A DNA stretch of 64,000 nucleotides from Uranotaenia lowii (Eukaryota > Arthropoda > Insecta > Diptera > Culicidae): assembly GCF_029784155.1 (NCBI RefSeq), contig NC_073692.1, positions 23,150,444-23,214,443 on the forward strand, in the 5' to 3' direction. Shown piece after piece: positions 11,445 to 24,380 of this stretch. The translations under genes were made by a program, and so were the position numbers. The stretch's first letter is position 1. Every line of letters starts with the position of its first letter. The notes under the pieces were generated by a model, which was not told the DNA's origin, did no database searches, and was given only the letters and a program-made list of their open reading frames with translations.

Positions 11445-12408
11445 AGGCTATGATCATTTAGTATCCGGGCAGTTACATACGTGTGTATATTAAAAACTAT
11501 TCATTTGATCGAAAAACTTTCTATGGAGGAAATGAAGGTATTGATATGACATTTAATATAAAAATACAAAAAAAATTATTTATCAATGATTTTAAGAAAT
11601 ACTCTTACTTTTTCATAAAATCTCTTTTTTATCTTTGCACACTTTTTTCAGTCATGTATTGATCTATAATTATTACCACAGAAGCAAAACCTTTGAAAAA
11701 TCATGATATTTTACACAAACTAACCTGGAAAAAGCAATTAGAATCTGTTTGGAACCTTTTCATGAGTAGGCATCTTGAATAATTTGATCTCTTAAATCCG
11801 ATTTTAACATAAATTTCTTTGTCCATCAGAACACATTTGCCATAATGCGTATAAACCGATTGTACAGATTGCGATCTATGGAACTGCTCACTATTAGTTC
11901 TTTACTTGGTGTCTACTAGTCCGACAACACTTTTTGCTTGCCGGAAATGGATTATTTGCATTATTTAAGGGGTCTGCATTCAATTATCCCAAATTACCAT
12001 AGACTTTTTACCATATTTTAGCTCAAGGGTTCCACTCCGATGCTTAATTTGAACTTCGTGTGGATCCTAGAGTGGCTCCTTATACTTCTTAACCATTTTG
12101 TCCAAAAAAAAAATCAGAAAAAATCAACAGTTTATGAGTTTTCAAGTCGACAATGAACAATTTTCCAAAAAATGCAAAAAATGCAAATGCAAAATGCACA
12201 AAAGGTGCAAATTTGTGCAAAATTATTTTTACCATTTCTTTTTGCATCGTTAATATCTCAAACACATGTTAACTTAAAAATCTAACAAAAATAAACAAGA
12301 TAGTCCTTTTCATAACCAACACAACGCTGCTAAAGTTTTGCATATCCGATCGCTAGTAATGTAGCTATGACCGAAATAAAGTGCCCGGATACTAAATGAT
12401 CATAGCTT
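11445..12408. mobile_element. 964-bp MITE with 26-bp terminal inverted repeats and TA duplication
   Basis: Left end AGGCTATGATCATTTAGTAT... and right end ...ATACTAAATGATCATAGCTT are inverted repeats of 26 bp with one mismatch. They continue into CCGGGC on the inside. TA lies on both sides (11443-11444 and 12409-12410). There is no transposase ORF. The size, TA target and TIR point to a non-autonomous Tc1/mariner-type element. It sits inside a SINE copy. Confidence 0.85.
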
Positions 12409-12410
12409 TA

Positions 12411-12570
12411 GTGGTAAAGCATCATTTTGCTTGGGTGCTCGAGTCTTAATGCCAGTTGTGCTTTTCCAATCATTTCATCTGTGGTATAGTACACATGTCA
12501 GCGCATTTTTGGCACGAAGATTCGATTAATAGGCATTAGATTTTTGCAACCTCTTCTATAGTTGCACGAA
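12411..12570 (+). repeat. SINE body, copy 1, downstream of the MITE
   Basis: GTGGTAAAGCATCATTTTGC and the following GGGTGCTCGAGTCTTAATGC match the body of the minus-strand SINE at 21225-21480. So do CAGCGCATTTTTGGCAC and ATAGGCATTAGATTTTTGCA. The join to the head at 11288-11364 is broken by the MITE, plus about 80 bp that the other copy lacks. Confidence 0.65.
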
Positions 12571-15500
12571 AACTAGAATACCTTTTTTCGAATTCGTTCA
12601 TAATTATCTGTTCAAACGAATGGCAGATACGCCTTAAACAAGAATAAAAGGGTCTTAAAGTTAAACTTAATTTGAATGATCTACTATCTACGGGAAACGC
12701 TAAAAAATAGCGGAAAATCTCGAAGCCAATAAAAGGTTTTAAATTACTAAATTTTTGCACGATCTGAATTTCAAAAATAAATCAGATTGAGCAAGAAAAA
12801 TGATAGTACTACCTTGATGAATACTTGATGAATACAACTTCTTTCGATAGTTAAAAATCTTTCTCTATTTTACAAATTTTGGCAGCAAGTTTCAGTCTAG
12901 TTTGTCGGTTGAAGTATTTTGTTTTTCGGTCTTGAGTTTTATAATTGCTAATTGAATTTTTGAGACATTCAAAAAGTTTGAAATGTTTCACAATATTCAC
13001 TACCTAAAATAAAAAATCAAAACACCATATACATAAGGTTTGGTATGCAGAGAGTGTTAAAATCTTCATTTTCAATTTTTCCCGAGGATCCCAATAATTC
13101 CCAGGAAATGGATCGTCAGATTTTCCGAATCCCGGGAACACTTAAATGGCCGAGAAATGGACATTCTATTCGAAACTAATCATTCCGGAAAATAAAACGA
13201 AAATACTTAAAATTGCAAACCAATTTTTAGATTTGGATTTGAAATGTTTACTTTTGTCTCTTATGCAGAAAAGGAACTTTAGAAAGTTTCAAAATTGTGA
13301 TTCCGAATTGAAAAATCTGAAACAGTTTTAGAAAATATTCATAAATTTGATATAGATTCACAAGATGAATTTCGAATGAATAATAGGAGAAAAAATTCAT
13401 ATTTTTCCTTGAAATTTTGTTCAAAATCGTTAAGAAATTCTAAATCAAGATATGGAACTCAGTTTCTAAATGCAGGAGTCAGATTTGAAATTAAAATTGA
13501 AAATGTGGATTCAGTTTCAGGTCGAAGTTAAGTTTTTTAATAAACATTAAAATATCAATGTGAGAATTTTGTTTAGGATTCAAATTCGAGAGCGAAGTTT
13601 CATCGCAGTTTCATATGATTCTGGATTAGAAATTAAAAATTCAATTTTCAAACAGAATCAATTTGGGAACATAAACCTAAAAAAATTACAAATATACAAT
13701 AAAATAGGAATCACTTAGAAAATCTCGTTTTTTGAAAAACAGAGATTTTGATTAATTATAAAATAAATACTCACAGGATCCAAATTATTAAAAAACTAAT
13801 TTATCTTCAAATGGAAATTTCACTGGTAATATATTATATTGGATTTTCATTTAATATAATTTATTTTTAATATTTCAAAAGCAAAATTTCACACTAAAAA
13901 CTTGATTTTGAATCGATTTTGAAAGAGAAGTAAATAAATCTGATTTGAATCTAAGTTAACGATTCAAATCAATTCAATTCAATCTGTTACTATTATTTCC
14001 AACAATTTCATTGATTTTTACCTATGCTTTGAATGGTTTTGCTTGTGGTTGATTAAATAAGCTTATTACCAGGGAAGGATTAAGCCATTGGGCCTAGGGT
14101 AAATTTTCTCGGGGAGGGGTGTGTTTGTGTTGGGGGTTTCGGGGTGGGAACACTATAGATCTTTCTTTAGCTTTCAGATAATGATCATAATTTGAAGAAA
14201 AGAATTAAATGCAAATCATAATTCAAAACCTTAAATAAAATTTAATTTAGAACCAAAATTCTCTGTTTGAAATTAAAATCATAATTTTAGCAACCAATTA
14301 CAAATGATATCTTAAAAATCTGTTTTAATGTTTTTTGTAATTATTTTAAAAATGTTATGTACATAGATTTCAATTCTTAAAAAGAATAAGATCTTCTTCA
14401 GATCAAATATTAAAAATAGACAGTTTTGTCAAACTGTACTTTTTTAATGTGACGAAAGTTTGGTTTAAAAATATAAAATCAGATTTTTTTTATTTTCATA
14501 GAGTGCCGTAGTATAGTGTAAATCAGAATGGAGATTAGATGTTCAAAACACTCATTCAGTTATCATGAACAAAATCAGATTAGGAATTTAATAAGTTCAT
14601 AACCTTAAACAAAGATCTCGAGTTGAGAAAAATCGGAAAAAAACATGAAACTAACGAAAAAAAAACAAGACTTAAAAGTTTCAATGAATTCATTTTCTAT
14701 TAAAAATTTGTACTTTGTATTTGTGACTTCAGCAGAGTAAAATTTTCAAATGTACATCACTTTTAAAATTATTATCCTTAGAATCAAAAGTATTAAAATA
14801 CCAAATCAGTTAGCAAAATTTTAATGCGAAATTAAACTCATAGTCTGAAATTGGAATGGAAATTTATCAGAAGTACTTAGTTTTGCCAACGTGTTAAATT
14901 TGAGGAACTAAAGAATTTTGTTTTATAAAAAAAAATCAGAATTGATTTTCAGACAAAAAGATGTACAGTATAAAAACCATAGAAATAAAAAAAACGATTG
15001 AAAAGCTACAATTATTTTATTTTTTTAAATTTTACTCATGGTTTTTCAGTAAACATTCCAGATTACCCGGCTTTATTTATTTTATTTTGTGCAACGCTCG
15101 AGAAATGTTTCCTTTCCTTTTTTGTTTTTTTTTTAAATTTCATTAATACCCAGAGTTTACCAGAATATTTCCCGGATAAAATTTTTAAGAAATGTGTTAT
15201 AGAATCTTTCAGTTAGTTTAAGTTATCATGAATCTATCCGAAGATAGCATAAAATTTCTCCCAAAAATTAGAAAATTTTGAAGTTAATATAATAAAACTT
15301 GTAATTGTGCTAGATACTTGTAATAAATGAAAATAGGTGTTTTCATTTACTCTATTAATGTTGAACTGTAAGTATTCTCTCAAAAACTGTTAATCACTGA
15401 AATTTATTAAAACTTTTACAATACCAAGAAACAGTCACTCCTGTCGCAGTAAAAGTCGAAACATTTTTTTTTAAATGTGGAGAACGGAAACTTTATGTTT

Positions 15501-16125
15501 GACTGGCTAGGAGCTTCTAAAGTATATTATTATTTAAAAATTAAGTCAATATCTATATGTTTCATTCGTTGTGGGGTAAGCATTCCAGATTCCCCGGATT
15601 TGTTCGAACTTGCCAGGGTTTACAAAGTAAAGTGGTTTAGTAAAGCAAACTATGGTCTGGCCCATTCGCCTGAATATAATAAAAATCAGTCCGTATTTTG
15701 CTATATTTGCTTACTTTACTAATAAAAAAAACTCAAATTGGGCACTACTTTTTTCAGTTAGCTAAAATTTGAAGTGTTTTTCCCTAATATCTTCTTAATT
15801 TAATTTTTTTTTTCAGAACAATCAGTAGGTTGTCTTCAGATTTGTTCGGATTTTGTGTTAAATAAATCGAAATTAAATCTACAGTTTTTTAGGTTTTAAA
15901 TAAGTCGTCCTAATTCGCTCAGGCCACATAAATCTTGGGAAGGAGTATAAAAGTAAAATAAAAAAAAAACTTACCTTTAATTCCAATAAGCAACATTAAA
16001 GTAACCAATGGATAGCTCATATTTTTGCTAACATTTTAATAAATAAAAACTATGTTTAAAGCTGTCGAAAACTAGTGCTGTAAATTTACCTTATAATTTA
16101 TTTTTCGTCACCCAACTTCCTCTGA
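12571..16125. other. AT-rich non-coding stretch with cryptic simple repeats
   Basis: No gene recognised. From about 13200 to 15000 the sequence is dominated by scrambled variants of GAATTTGAAATCAGATTC. The same texture reappears inside the hAT-like element at 52.2-53.0 kb. Short ORFs have no protein motifs. A G-rich patch occurs at about 14110-14150. Confidence 0.45.
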
Positions 16126-17120
16126 ATGTTTATACTGATGGTTTAAAAACGCCTTGAAGTAGACAAGCAATTTCAATATGCAAATAGTAATATTCTCTGG
16201 CAACCAAAGGAGGTGGGAAAGTTCTTGATGAATACTTTTTAAAACTTTTGAAGTCGAAAACTTAAATAAGGTGAATGTCGAAAACTAGACCATCAAAAGG
16301 TTAAAGTAAAACGTAGACCGCTGCAAAAAAAAAAACTTTTTACTAACATATGTTTTTCCGATGCCTTTTGGGTCACTAAGCGTAGGTGTACAATTTGAGA
16401 TGATTTGGTTGATTCCTGACTTAGCGCAACGTGTTTCAATTTTGTATGGAAATTTGTATGGAAGAAGAAATTCAAATGGGCTTGAAATGAAGTCGGTCTT
16501 TGATTTTTGGTTTTGACTATTCTTAAGCTTTATAGCCCTGGCTGTGTAAAGTAGCTATCACAACTATAAACTAAGCTGTCAAAAACCAAAAAAATAAAAT
16601 AATTTGTAAAACATCAAATATTTTTTCTAGGGTACAAGTTAGGTTTGTGCTTTGTTCCCATAAATTGTACTGCAAGAACTAGAAATATTTTTCATCCAAA
16701 GTTATATTTTTGGGAACATTCAGCACATATGGCACATCTCTGGCGATTTTTGAATCAACAACTTTGTTTTTTCATACAAATTTACACACAAAATTGAAAC
16801 TCGTTGCGTTAATTCAAGACTGGATGGATCGCTTCAGAAAAAAAATTATTGCAATTTCTTTCAGCAGAATAACCGAAAAAAGTTATGGGAGGTGTAAAAA
16901 TGTAGAAACCTAAAATTTCCAAACAAAGCTTGCTGCGGTTATATGTTTATATTGTTTCCATAGTGAAAAACGCCTTGAAAAAGACAAGCAAATAATGATA
17001 TTCCCTTGTAAACAAAGGAGGTTAATGTAAATGTTTTTGTCGAAAACTAAAACTTCTGGTGTAAAAATCTAAAATAAGTTAAATGTTGAAAACTAGACCA
17101 TTAAAAGGTTATAGCAAAAA
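16126..17120. repeat. Direct repeat pair with an inner inverted pair
   Basis: A segment at about 16126-16320 (AAAACGCCTTGAAGTAGACA..., CAACCAAAGGAGG, GTCGAAAACTAGACCATCAA) recurs diverged at about 16943-17120 in the same orientation, about 820 bp away. Between them, part of 16340-16470 (containing GCGCAACGTGTTTCAATTTT) recurs inverted at 16770-16830. Likely remnants of a non-autonomous element; no TIR or target duplication was confirmed. Confidence 0.5.
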
Positions 17121-17672
17121 GAGAATAAAAACTTTGTTTCGAGACTTAAATAAAATAGAGAATTAAGAAAAAAAAGTCTGATTCATAGAATCAATCAAAA
17201 ATGAGATGAAAAACTTTAGTCCATAAGTTTGTTTGAATAAGTTTTCTGGCAAAAAGCAAAAACGGTCGAAAACTTGATATTTTACCTTAAAAGAACCTAT
17301 CCATTTATAAACTGTTATTTATGCATGCATTGTTCAAGCAAAAATGTTATACGAAAAAAACAGTTTTCGAGGAAATATCTTATTGAACTTTTAAAAAAAT
17401 TAAATTTGGTTGCCTTGTATTATCGAGCAATAAGTGAATTCATCCTTGTGTCGACGGATGCTTGTATGAAAAACATTGAAATCAAAGTTTTTTTTGTGTT
17501 TTTTTTCTTCACAGCATTACTTTGTCAACACTAAAGCAGTAGTTGGAAGCATGTTAGCTGTTACGCCTGATTTTACTCTTTTATAATCGTTGCTGTAGAA
17601 TGAATTTATCGATAACACTAGTTTACAAAATTTAAAAAAAATCGTGAACTTGATTAACTGACCAACATTTTC

Positions 17673-19384
17673 AATGTAAAATCGGGCGCTGAATCCGAAA
17701 ATGAAATTCAAAAAAATCTCAGTAGAACCGTTTTTGAGTTATGCTCCAAATATGAAATTTCGGTAAAATTAAAAAAGTTCTTGTACTTAGATTAAAATAT
17801 CTCGGACGGCACAACAGTAATTTGAAATCTTCCTTTTGCATATTGAAGGTGAATAAACTTTCTATCGATCATCTGAACACTGTTTTTGCGTTTGATCAAC
17901 AGTATGGTTGATATTTGTGACTTTATTAGAAAAAAAATTATAAAAAACGCATTTTTTTCGAGAAATTTTTGTTTCAACGAAAGTTTTAGACTCGATGGTA
18001 GCATTTAAAAAATCTGATTTTCTTTTGCGCTTAAATGTCAATTTGAAACAAAGATTTAAAGTGGTAATTTATCAAAATCGGTTGAAAATTGAAGAAGTTA
18101 TGGCTACTTTACCATAATAGTATTTTTGTAGTGTTTCATAATTTAACGAACCGCAGTACACTTATCATAGTATAGGAAGAATGAAACATGATAAATCTCA
18201 CTCGCTCCAAGTCAAAATTGTTTATGAGCTTACCAGAAGGTCACATGCCAAGTTTCAGGAGCATCTGACCATAGGGAGGGGTTGCTTGAGTCTCAAACGT
18301 GAATAAAATTTTTATGTTTTCTGCCAGGGAGGAACAAAAAATACTGGTTTTTCATCAATAACTTTTATCATCACTAGCCGATTGTTTTCTATGGTTAATT
18401 TTCTTAAAGCCTAAGTTGAGACAAATATTTCACCCGAAGACTGCAACACGATTGGACTTGAAGTAAAAAAGTTATTGCAGTTCAAAGGCCGCAAATTTTG
18501 TCCAACACGCAATGAGTACTTTTTACGCATTTGCGTTTTATACGAGAATTTTCGACCAAAATACAATCTTTGAATCGCAATAACTTTTCTGTTTCAAATT
18601 CAATCGAGTTATATTCTTCGGGTGAAATATTTGTCTCAAATTAGGCTTTAAGAAAATTAACCATAAAAAACAATCAGCTAGTGATGAAAGAAGTTATTGA
18701 TGAAAAACCAGTATTTTTCGCTCCTTCCGGGCAAAATACCTTAAAATTTTATTCACGTTTGAGACTCAAGCAACCTCTCCCTATGGCCAGATCTTCCTGA
18801 AACTTGGCATGTGACCTTTTGGTAAGCTCATAAACAATTTTGACTTGGAACGAGTGAGATTTATCATGTTTCATTCTTCCTATACTATGATAAGTGTACT
18901 GCGGTTCGTTAAATTATGAAAAACTACAAAAAATACTATTACGGTAAAGTAGCCATAACTTCTTCAATTTTCAACCGATTTTGATAAATTACCACTTTAA
19001 ATCTTTGTTTCAAATTGACATTTAAGCGCAAAAGAAAATTAGATTTTTTAAATGCTAACATCCAGTCTAAAACTTTCGTTGAAACAAAATTTTCTCGAAA
19101 AAAATGTATTTTTTATAATTTTTTTTTCTAATAAAGTCACTAATATCAACAATACTGTTGGTCAAACGCAAAAACAGTGTTCAGATGATCGATAGAAAGT
19201 TTATTCACCTTCAATATGCAAAAGGAAGATTTCAAATTACTGTTGTGCCGTCCGAGATATTTCAATCTAAGTACAAGGACTTTTTTAATTTTTCCGAAAT
19301 TTCATATTTGGAGCATTACTCAAAAACGGTTCTACTGAGATTTTTTTGAATTTCATTTTCGGATTCAGCGCCCGATTTCACATT
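17673..19384. mobile_element. 1.7-kb near-perfect palindrome (long foldback element)
   Basis: Left arm from 17673 (AATGTAAAATCGGGCGCTGA) and right arm ending at 19384 (its complement, with one change) pair over roughly 830 bp each with high identity, about an axis near 18528. The poorly pairing centre is roughly 18508-18550. Matched landmarks include GTGCCGTCCGAGATATTT, GATCGATAGAAAGTTTATTC and AAACTTGGCATGTGACC. The same short ORF (reading MIDRKFIHLQYAKGRFQ) appears on opposite strands in the two arms, a result of the palindrome rather than a gene. No clear target duplication. Transcription would give a long hairpin RNA. Confidence 0.9.
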
Positions 19385-21224
19385 AGAAATTACCTTCAGT
19401 TTACTGAGTTCAAAAATGCTGTAAACTAGTGTAATCGAATAATAATCTCTGTATCTCGGAATCTCTGAAACTAGAATATCTAAGGAAAATCTAAAACCGT
19501 CGTTGAATACAGGATATGTAGCTTTTTCAGACCATTAGTTATCAATGATTGGTGGCAAACTAATGAGTTTGAAAACTTTCACACGCCATATCAATCAAAA
19601 GTAGAGCTGATCCACAAAATATAATTTGTCTGAGAAATTCAAATGCAGGGCACAAAAATCTTCAAAGCACTTAAAACACTGTTCATCTATGTTATGTGTG
19701 AATAATAAAAAAAAATACACCGCAATTTTTCAAGAACCATTTCCGCTCCAGCATTCCCGAAAGCACGAACTCACCAGCTGATGAGAGCTTTTCCAGCAAA
19801 AACAACAACAACATCTCCCCCCCTACAAAAGCACCCCAAACCCAAACCGGCTCTAGTATGGAAGCACACAAAATAGTCAAAGATCAGCACGTTTCGGTGT
19901 AGGTGCGTGGGAGGCACAACACATTCATTCAGCCAGCCTGTCACACAACAATCCACCCACCCGGCTTGCTGACTGGGAGCGGAAACCGTAAAAGTAAATT
20001 TATTTTTGTCTACTCATTGAAGGTGGACATATACGTAGGCTGCATGCATATGTAGATGTGGTTGGAAGAACTCAGCTGCCATTTCTGAGCTCCCGCAGCA
20101 TCCTTCGATCGTCGAGGAAATGGGGTCTCTCCTTTCACGCGGAAAATTGAAAACAAGGAACTCGTGAGCGTACTTTCGATTCTCGCGGAAAGTGTCTGAG
20201 AGATGATGGTGAATATTTTCCAGCTAGTGGTGAATTTTCTAAGATTTCACAAACACACCGGAAAAAAATCAGGACGAGGGACCATCTGCAGAGATGCGGT
20301 GACGTTTGTGTGTGATGACAGGACGGGAAAATGCTGTCCTGGTTTTGTGTACATTTTCCAAAAGCTCGCTGATGCTGCTGCCGCCTGCGAGGGAGTAAAT
20401 GGAAAATCGAGATGAATCACCCTTTTTAGAAAACGATTTCAAAAGCATGTGGAAAATTCTAAAGGATGTGATGTTATTTTCACATTGGTGCGGGAGATGG
20501 GTTGCCCATTGATGGAAAAATAGCATGTCTGTTTGGCCAAATCGTTCGGTCGGATGAGCAAACATTAGCAGGTAATGTGGTCCATGTGGCGGGGGGAAAG
20601 AGGCAGGCTTGAAGCGAGCGGGGATTGTTATTGTTTTGAAACGATTTTCTTGTCTCTAAGCCCTAAGCTCTCGGTAAGAAGAGCGAGCGAGAGCGAACAT
20701 GGTGAGAGCACCAATGCAATGTTGGCAGCAGGAATGAAGCTGGGGAGCAATTATCTCAGTGTTTGTGCTTTAAATGCTTCCAGGTGGAAACAGATTGGAG
20801 TCTAGGATACACGTATGAAGTAAAAAATCATCTTAATTTATTCTGTTAATTTTAGCTTGAATTTTTCCAGAACTATTTGCATGCTTTTTATGCCCTAAGA
20901 TCCAATTTGCCAGTCTTTTTTTGACAATTATCTGAGTCAGAATTGAGATATAGCTTGCTCAGGGTTAGGAATAGAATAACTGATAGGGTTTGGATTTGAA
21001 TAAGTATCATGTAGGGTTTTAATTTTTTTTATCGATATACTTCAGCAGCGTTAATTTTTTTTTTATCAAACTGCAAAAAAAACAAACACACAAAAAACAA
21101 TTTCTCAAAAACTGAGCCTTATTTGATTTCCTTCTTTTATTAATGTGAATAAATCCAGCTAAATGAGGACTCGTTTTTACAATATTCTGTTAACCGGGAC
21201 AAACCGTTGTTTTGCTTTAATTAG
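19385..21224. other. Unassigned, locally GC-richer sequence
   Basis: No repeat or protein motif recognised. The part from about 19740 to 20800 is less AT-biased and looks unique, as expected for intronic or promoter-near sequence of a host gene. ORFs there (for example 20203-20415 and 20269-20565) overlap antisense and have no recognisable domain. Confidence 0.35.
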
Positions 21225-21480
21225 CCACTTTATTTTGAATACTACACCCATAGAAGAGGTTGCAAAATTCCAATGCCTATTTAGCAACTCTCTGTGCCGA
21301 AAATGCGCTGAAATGTGCACTGTGCCGAAAACGTTATGTTTGAAAAACCGTAACTGTCATAAGGACTCGGCTCCCAACCAAAATGATGCATGACCACGGC
21401 GCCGTAAGGGAGTCGAACTCAAATCACTAATTATATCGTCTTGCCAGTCCGATACTTTAACCAGTGAACTATTTGAGCTT
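21225..21480 (-). mobile_element. tRNA-derived SINE, copy 2 (minus strand)
   Basis: Read on the minus strand from 21480, the head has an A-box-like TAGTTCACTGGTTA and a B box GAGTTCGACTC about 45 bp later, spaced as in a tRNA. The body then matches copy 1 (CATCATTTTGGTTGGGAGCC, CAGCGCATTTTCGGCAC) and it ends at AATAAAGTGG. The clover-leaf is too degraded for a functional tRNA. A fixed tRNA-like head joined to a conserved unrelated body in two places supports a SINE family. Confidence 0.65.
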
Positions 21481-21748
21481 CATGCAGAAAGAGGGATATT
21501 TGTCATAGGCTTTCTGCCACCGATCAATCACAAAAAAAACGCACAACGGTAGTTTCCCGGCGTTTGGCCTCCTTTCAAGGTAGTCTTTTGTCTTGTGATG
21601 GAAACGGGAAAGGGAACGGGAGTGAAGGAAACGGGAATCCCATTGAATGAGAACTGTGCTTCGCTTACATGCGGCGGCAACGCTATTCAAACCGTATGGA
21701 GCACATCTTCCAGATTTCCCCTTTTTTTCCCCTCGTTTTGACAGATTT

Positions 21749-21831
21749 AAGCTTTTTTCCTCAGATTTAAGCTTTCGTCTCCTATGCTCTCAAAGCAAAA
21801 AAAAAGCTTAAATCTGAGGAAAAAAAAGCTT
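21749..21831. repeat. Short inverted repeat
   Basis: AAGCTTTTTTCCTCAGATTT... at 21749-21775 pairs with its complement at 21803-21831, apart from poly(A/T) length differences, around a 27-nt spacer. The left arm also contains a direct repeat of CAGATTTAAGCTTT. Origin unknown. Confidence 0.7.
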
Positions 21832-21931
21832 AAAAACGAGATTCACGAGCACATATTCAAAAGATGTTGGTCACACGATACATAGACAAATCGTGTAACA
21901 TTGCAGGGATCTGTTCGCTTACTGCCTGCTA

Positions 21932-22103
21932 TTACATACACACGCTACATATACACAGCTGCTAAAGCCGTGCAGCTTGGCCGGTGGATTGAATTCAAGC
22001 TATGTTTTTTTGTTGCTTCTACTACATACACACGCACAGCTATGCCGTGGTTGTTTGCCGGCGGATTGAATTGAAGGAATATTTTTGTTGTTGCTTTTGC
22101 TAC
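21932..22103. repeat. Diverged tandem duplication, about 85 bp
   Basis: Two adjacent copies share ACATACACACGC, CACAGCT, CCGGTGGATTGAATTCAA (second copy CCGGCGGATTGAATTGAA), and TTTTTTGTTGCTTCTAC against TTTTGTTGTTGCTTTTGCTAC. Confidence 0.65.
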
Positions 22104-23651
22104 ACAAGCACAATGCTCGGTTCGCTGACTGCCTGGTGTAGGCCGGTATTTATTTCCATCCTTCTTCATCTTGTGATGCGATAGGGAGGAACGTGAAAAC
22201 CATACGCAATTTGGTTGCGCTGGGAGGCTAATGCCGGTGGACGCAAATCGAATCAGCACCGGTCGCGTTATCTTCTTGTACCAATGATGCTATGTAATTG
22301 ATTACACGCCATTGGAACAGAGACTGAATTTTGGGTGTAGTGCACAGTGGTATGAAAGGGCAAAAAGTGGAACTTTTTCCGAAAGTTATTGTCTTTCATT
22401 TTAGATCTAATGTGTTTCCAGAACAATTACTCCTTCAAACGTGCCTCATTACTTAAAACGATAAAAAAGTCAAAGTCTACTATGAAAAAGCAGTTCGATT
22501 TATGGGCCATCTACTTAACAGCTCGAATGTCAAACAATAATATGGAAATTTCGCTGTTGCCAGGTTTGATGACAAATAACAACCTTTAAATATCAACAAC
22601 CGGCATGGAGGCAAAATTATAGGAGACTATCCAAGGAATATTTAAAAAAGGTAGTGCCAAGGCACAAGATTTCAACATTTTACGATGTTTCCTAGCAAAC
22701 TTATTGCAACTAAAAATTTCCTATTTTGTTAAACTTCACGAGAGTTTATTGCAAAAACGTTCAAGTAGATTTTTAATCTAATAGATCGCATTAAAGCTTG
22801 AACCAAGTGCTCAAATTGGAGATGGGGCCATTTGTATCCATGCACTCATAATTGAATACAACCAGAATATATTTTATATGTTTTTTGTTTTTTGTTTTGC
22901 CTTTTGCGTAGCACGGGATTAAATTTTTGTATACAATCACGTTTAAAAACCGACAAATCTATGCTTGTTGCGTTCAAATGTGAGCACGTGGAGACAAATG
23001 GCACCAACTCCAATTTGTTGCACTTGGTTCTAACTCCAATGTGATCTGTTAATTTAAAAATTCACTTGCACGTTTCCGCATAAACGCTTTAATACTTTGT
23101 CAAACTGCTTAGTTTTTTCGTTCAAATAACGGGAAATGATGAAACACAAATTCTGGGTTCAGTTTGAATAACAAAACAGACTTCTCATTAGAAACTATTG
23201 ATTTTTCATATCAGTTAAACACTATTAATAAAATTTCATGTTGTAGATGGCAGCCCTATATTGCATTTTAACTAAATGATGGCTCAATATCGATTAACCA
23301 TGTTTATAGGGGCCAATTTTCATCATTTTATCGAAATTTTCGAACACAGCTTTGTTAGAGTTCACACTGAAGAAAGCTTTTCTGGATTTGCAAAAAGTCA
23401 CCAGCACAAGAATATACCACCGCCTAGGTTTCTGCTCATCCCAACGTTTGAGTCTATTTCAAATCATACGAAAAATAATGGCAGCCATCAGGTCCATCGA
23501 GTTTTATCCAAAAGTATGAACAACACTTTTCCGAATACCGGTTCAAAAATTCACTTTTAAGTGAGTTTGATGCAATTCTAATTATTTGATTTACTGTCGC
23601 TGCTGGCAAGTATGTCCCATATGAAAAAACAACGAAACAAGAAAAACGTCT
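22104..23651. other. Non-coding stretch, no recognised feature
   Basis: AT-rich sequence with only short ORFs. The 94-codon ORF at 23276-23560 has no recognisable motif and starts in repetitive-looking sequence. Nothing else is supported. Confidence 0.4.
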
Positions 23652-23655
23652 TTAA

Positions 23656-24380
23656 GGGGGAAGTAGGGTCTAACACTTTCAAAAAATCGATTTTTTTTAT
23701 TTTTTTATTTTCTTATTGTAAAACATTTCAAGAATTGTGTGTCAAATTTTCTAGTCAATCGAAGCAAAACAGTAGAAATTATAGGCCTTTATCTTCGCTT
23801 ATCTAATACTGCAAGAGAGAAAGAGCAGAAACTTCAAACGCGTTTTTCTCGAAAGCACATTTTTAAAGTCCGTGGACATCGTCATTCGAAAACTACTTCA
23901 ACGATTCTTTTCAAATTTGGAACATATTTTTTACACATAAAATACCAGACCCCAACGTTTTTCTTTTTTTTTTTTACTTTGGGGAGATTTTACAGATAAA
24001 AAATGGCGGATTTTTTCGTGAAAAATCGTAGTTTTTACTTCAAACAGCCACAAAAATTTCATAAAATTTTTTTTTAAGTTAAATAAAATCGATGGGGTCC
24101 AGAAAAACATCTATTAAAAATATTTTGCTCTGATTTTTTGACTTCAGATGATTCTGTGCTGAGATACAGTGTCCACCGCAAATCCTGTTTTCTAAAAGGC
24201 ATCCTCGAAAGTGCTCCGTCACCGGCTCATTTTTCAATATTTTTCTACGAAAAAATTTTTAAATGTTCTTTTAACAATGCTTTGTATAATGCAAAAATAT
24301 TGAATACATTTGTTTGGAAGATAGCTCTAAAAAAAGTGAAAATGGCGTTTTTTTTCTATTCCTTAGACCCTACTCCTCCC
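23656..24380. mobile_element. 725-bp MITE with TTAA target duplication
   Basis: Ends GGGGGAAGTAGGGTCTAA (23656-23673) and TTAGACCCTACTCCTCCC (24363-24380) are 18-bp inverted repeats with two differences. TTAA flanks both sides (23652-23655 and 24381-24384). No transposase. The TTAA target suggests a piggyBac-type or other TTAA-specific helper, by analogy only. The ORFs inside are AT-rich chance frames. Confidence 0.85.

Noticed and set aside
17792..19349. Two similar ORFs on opposite strands
   Set aside because: They are the same sequence in the two arms of the palindrome, with no protein motif.
21370..21480. tRNA gene on the minus strand
   Set aside because: Degenerate stems, and the same head plus body recurs at 11.3/12.4 kb, so a SINE.
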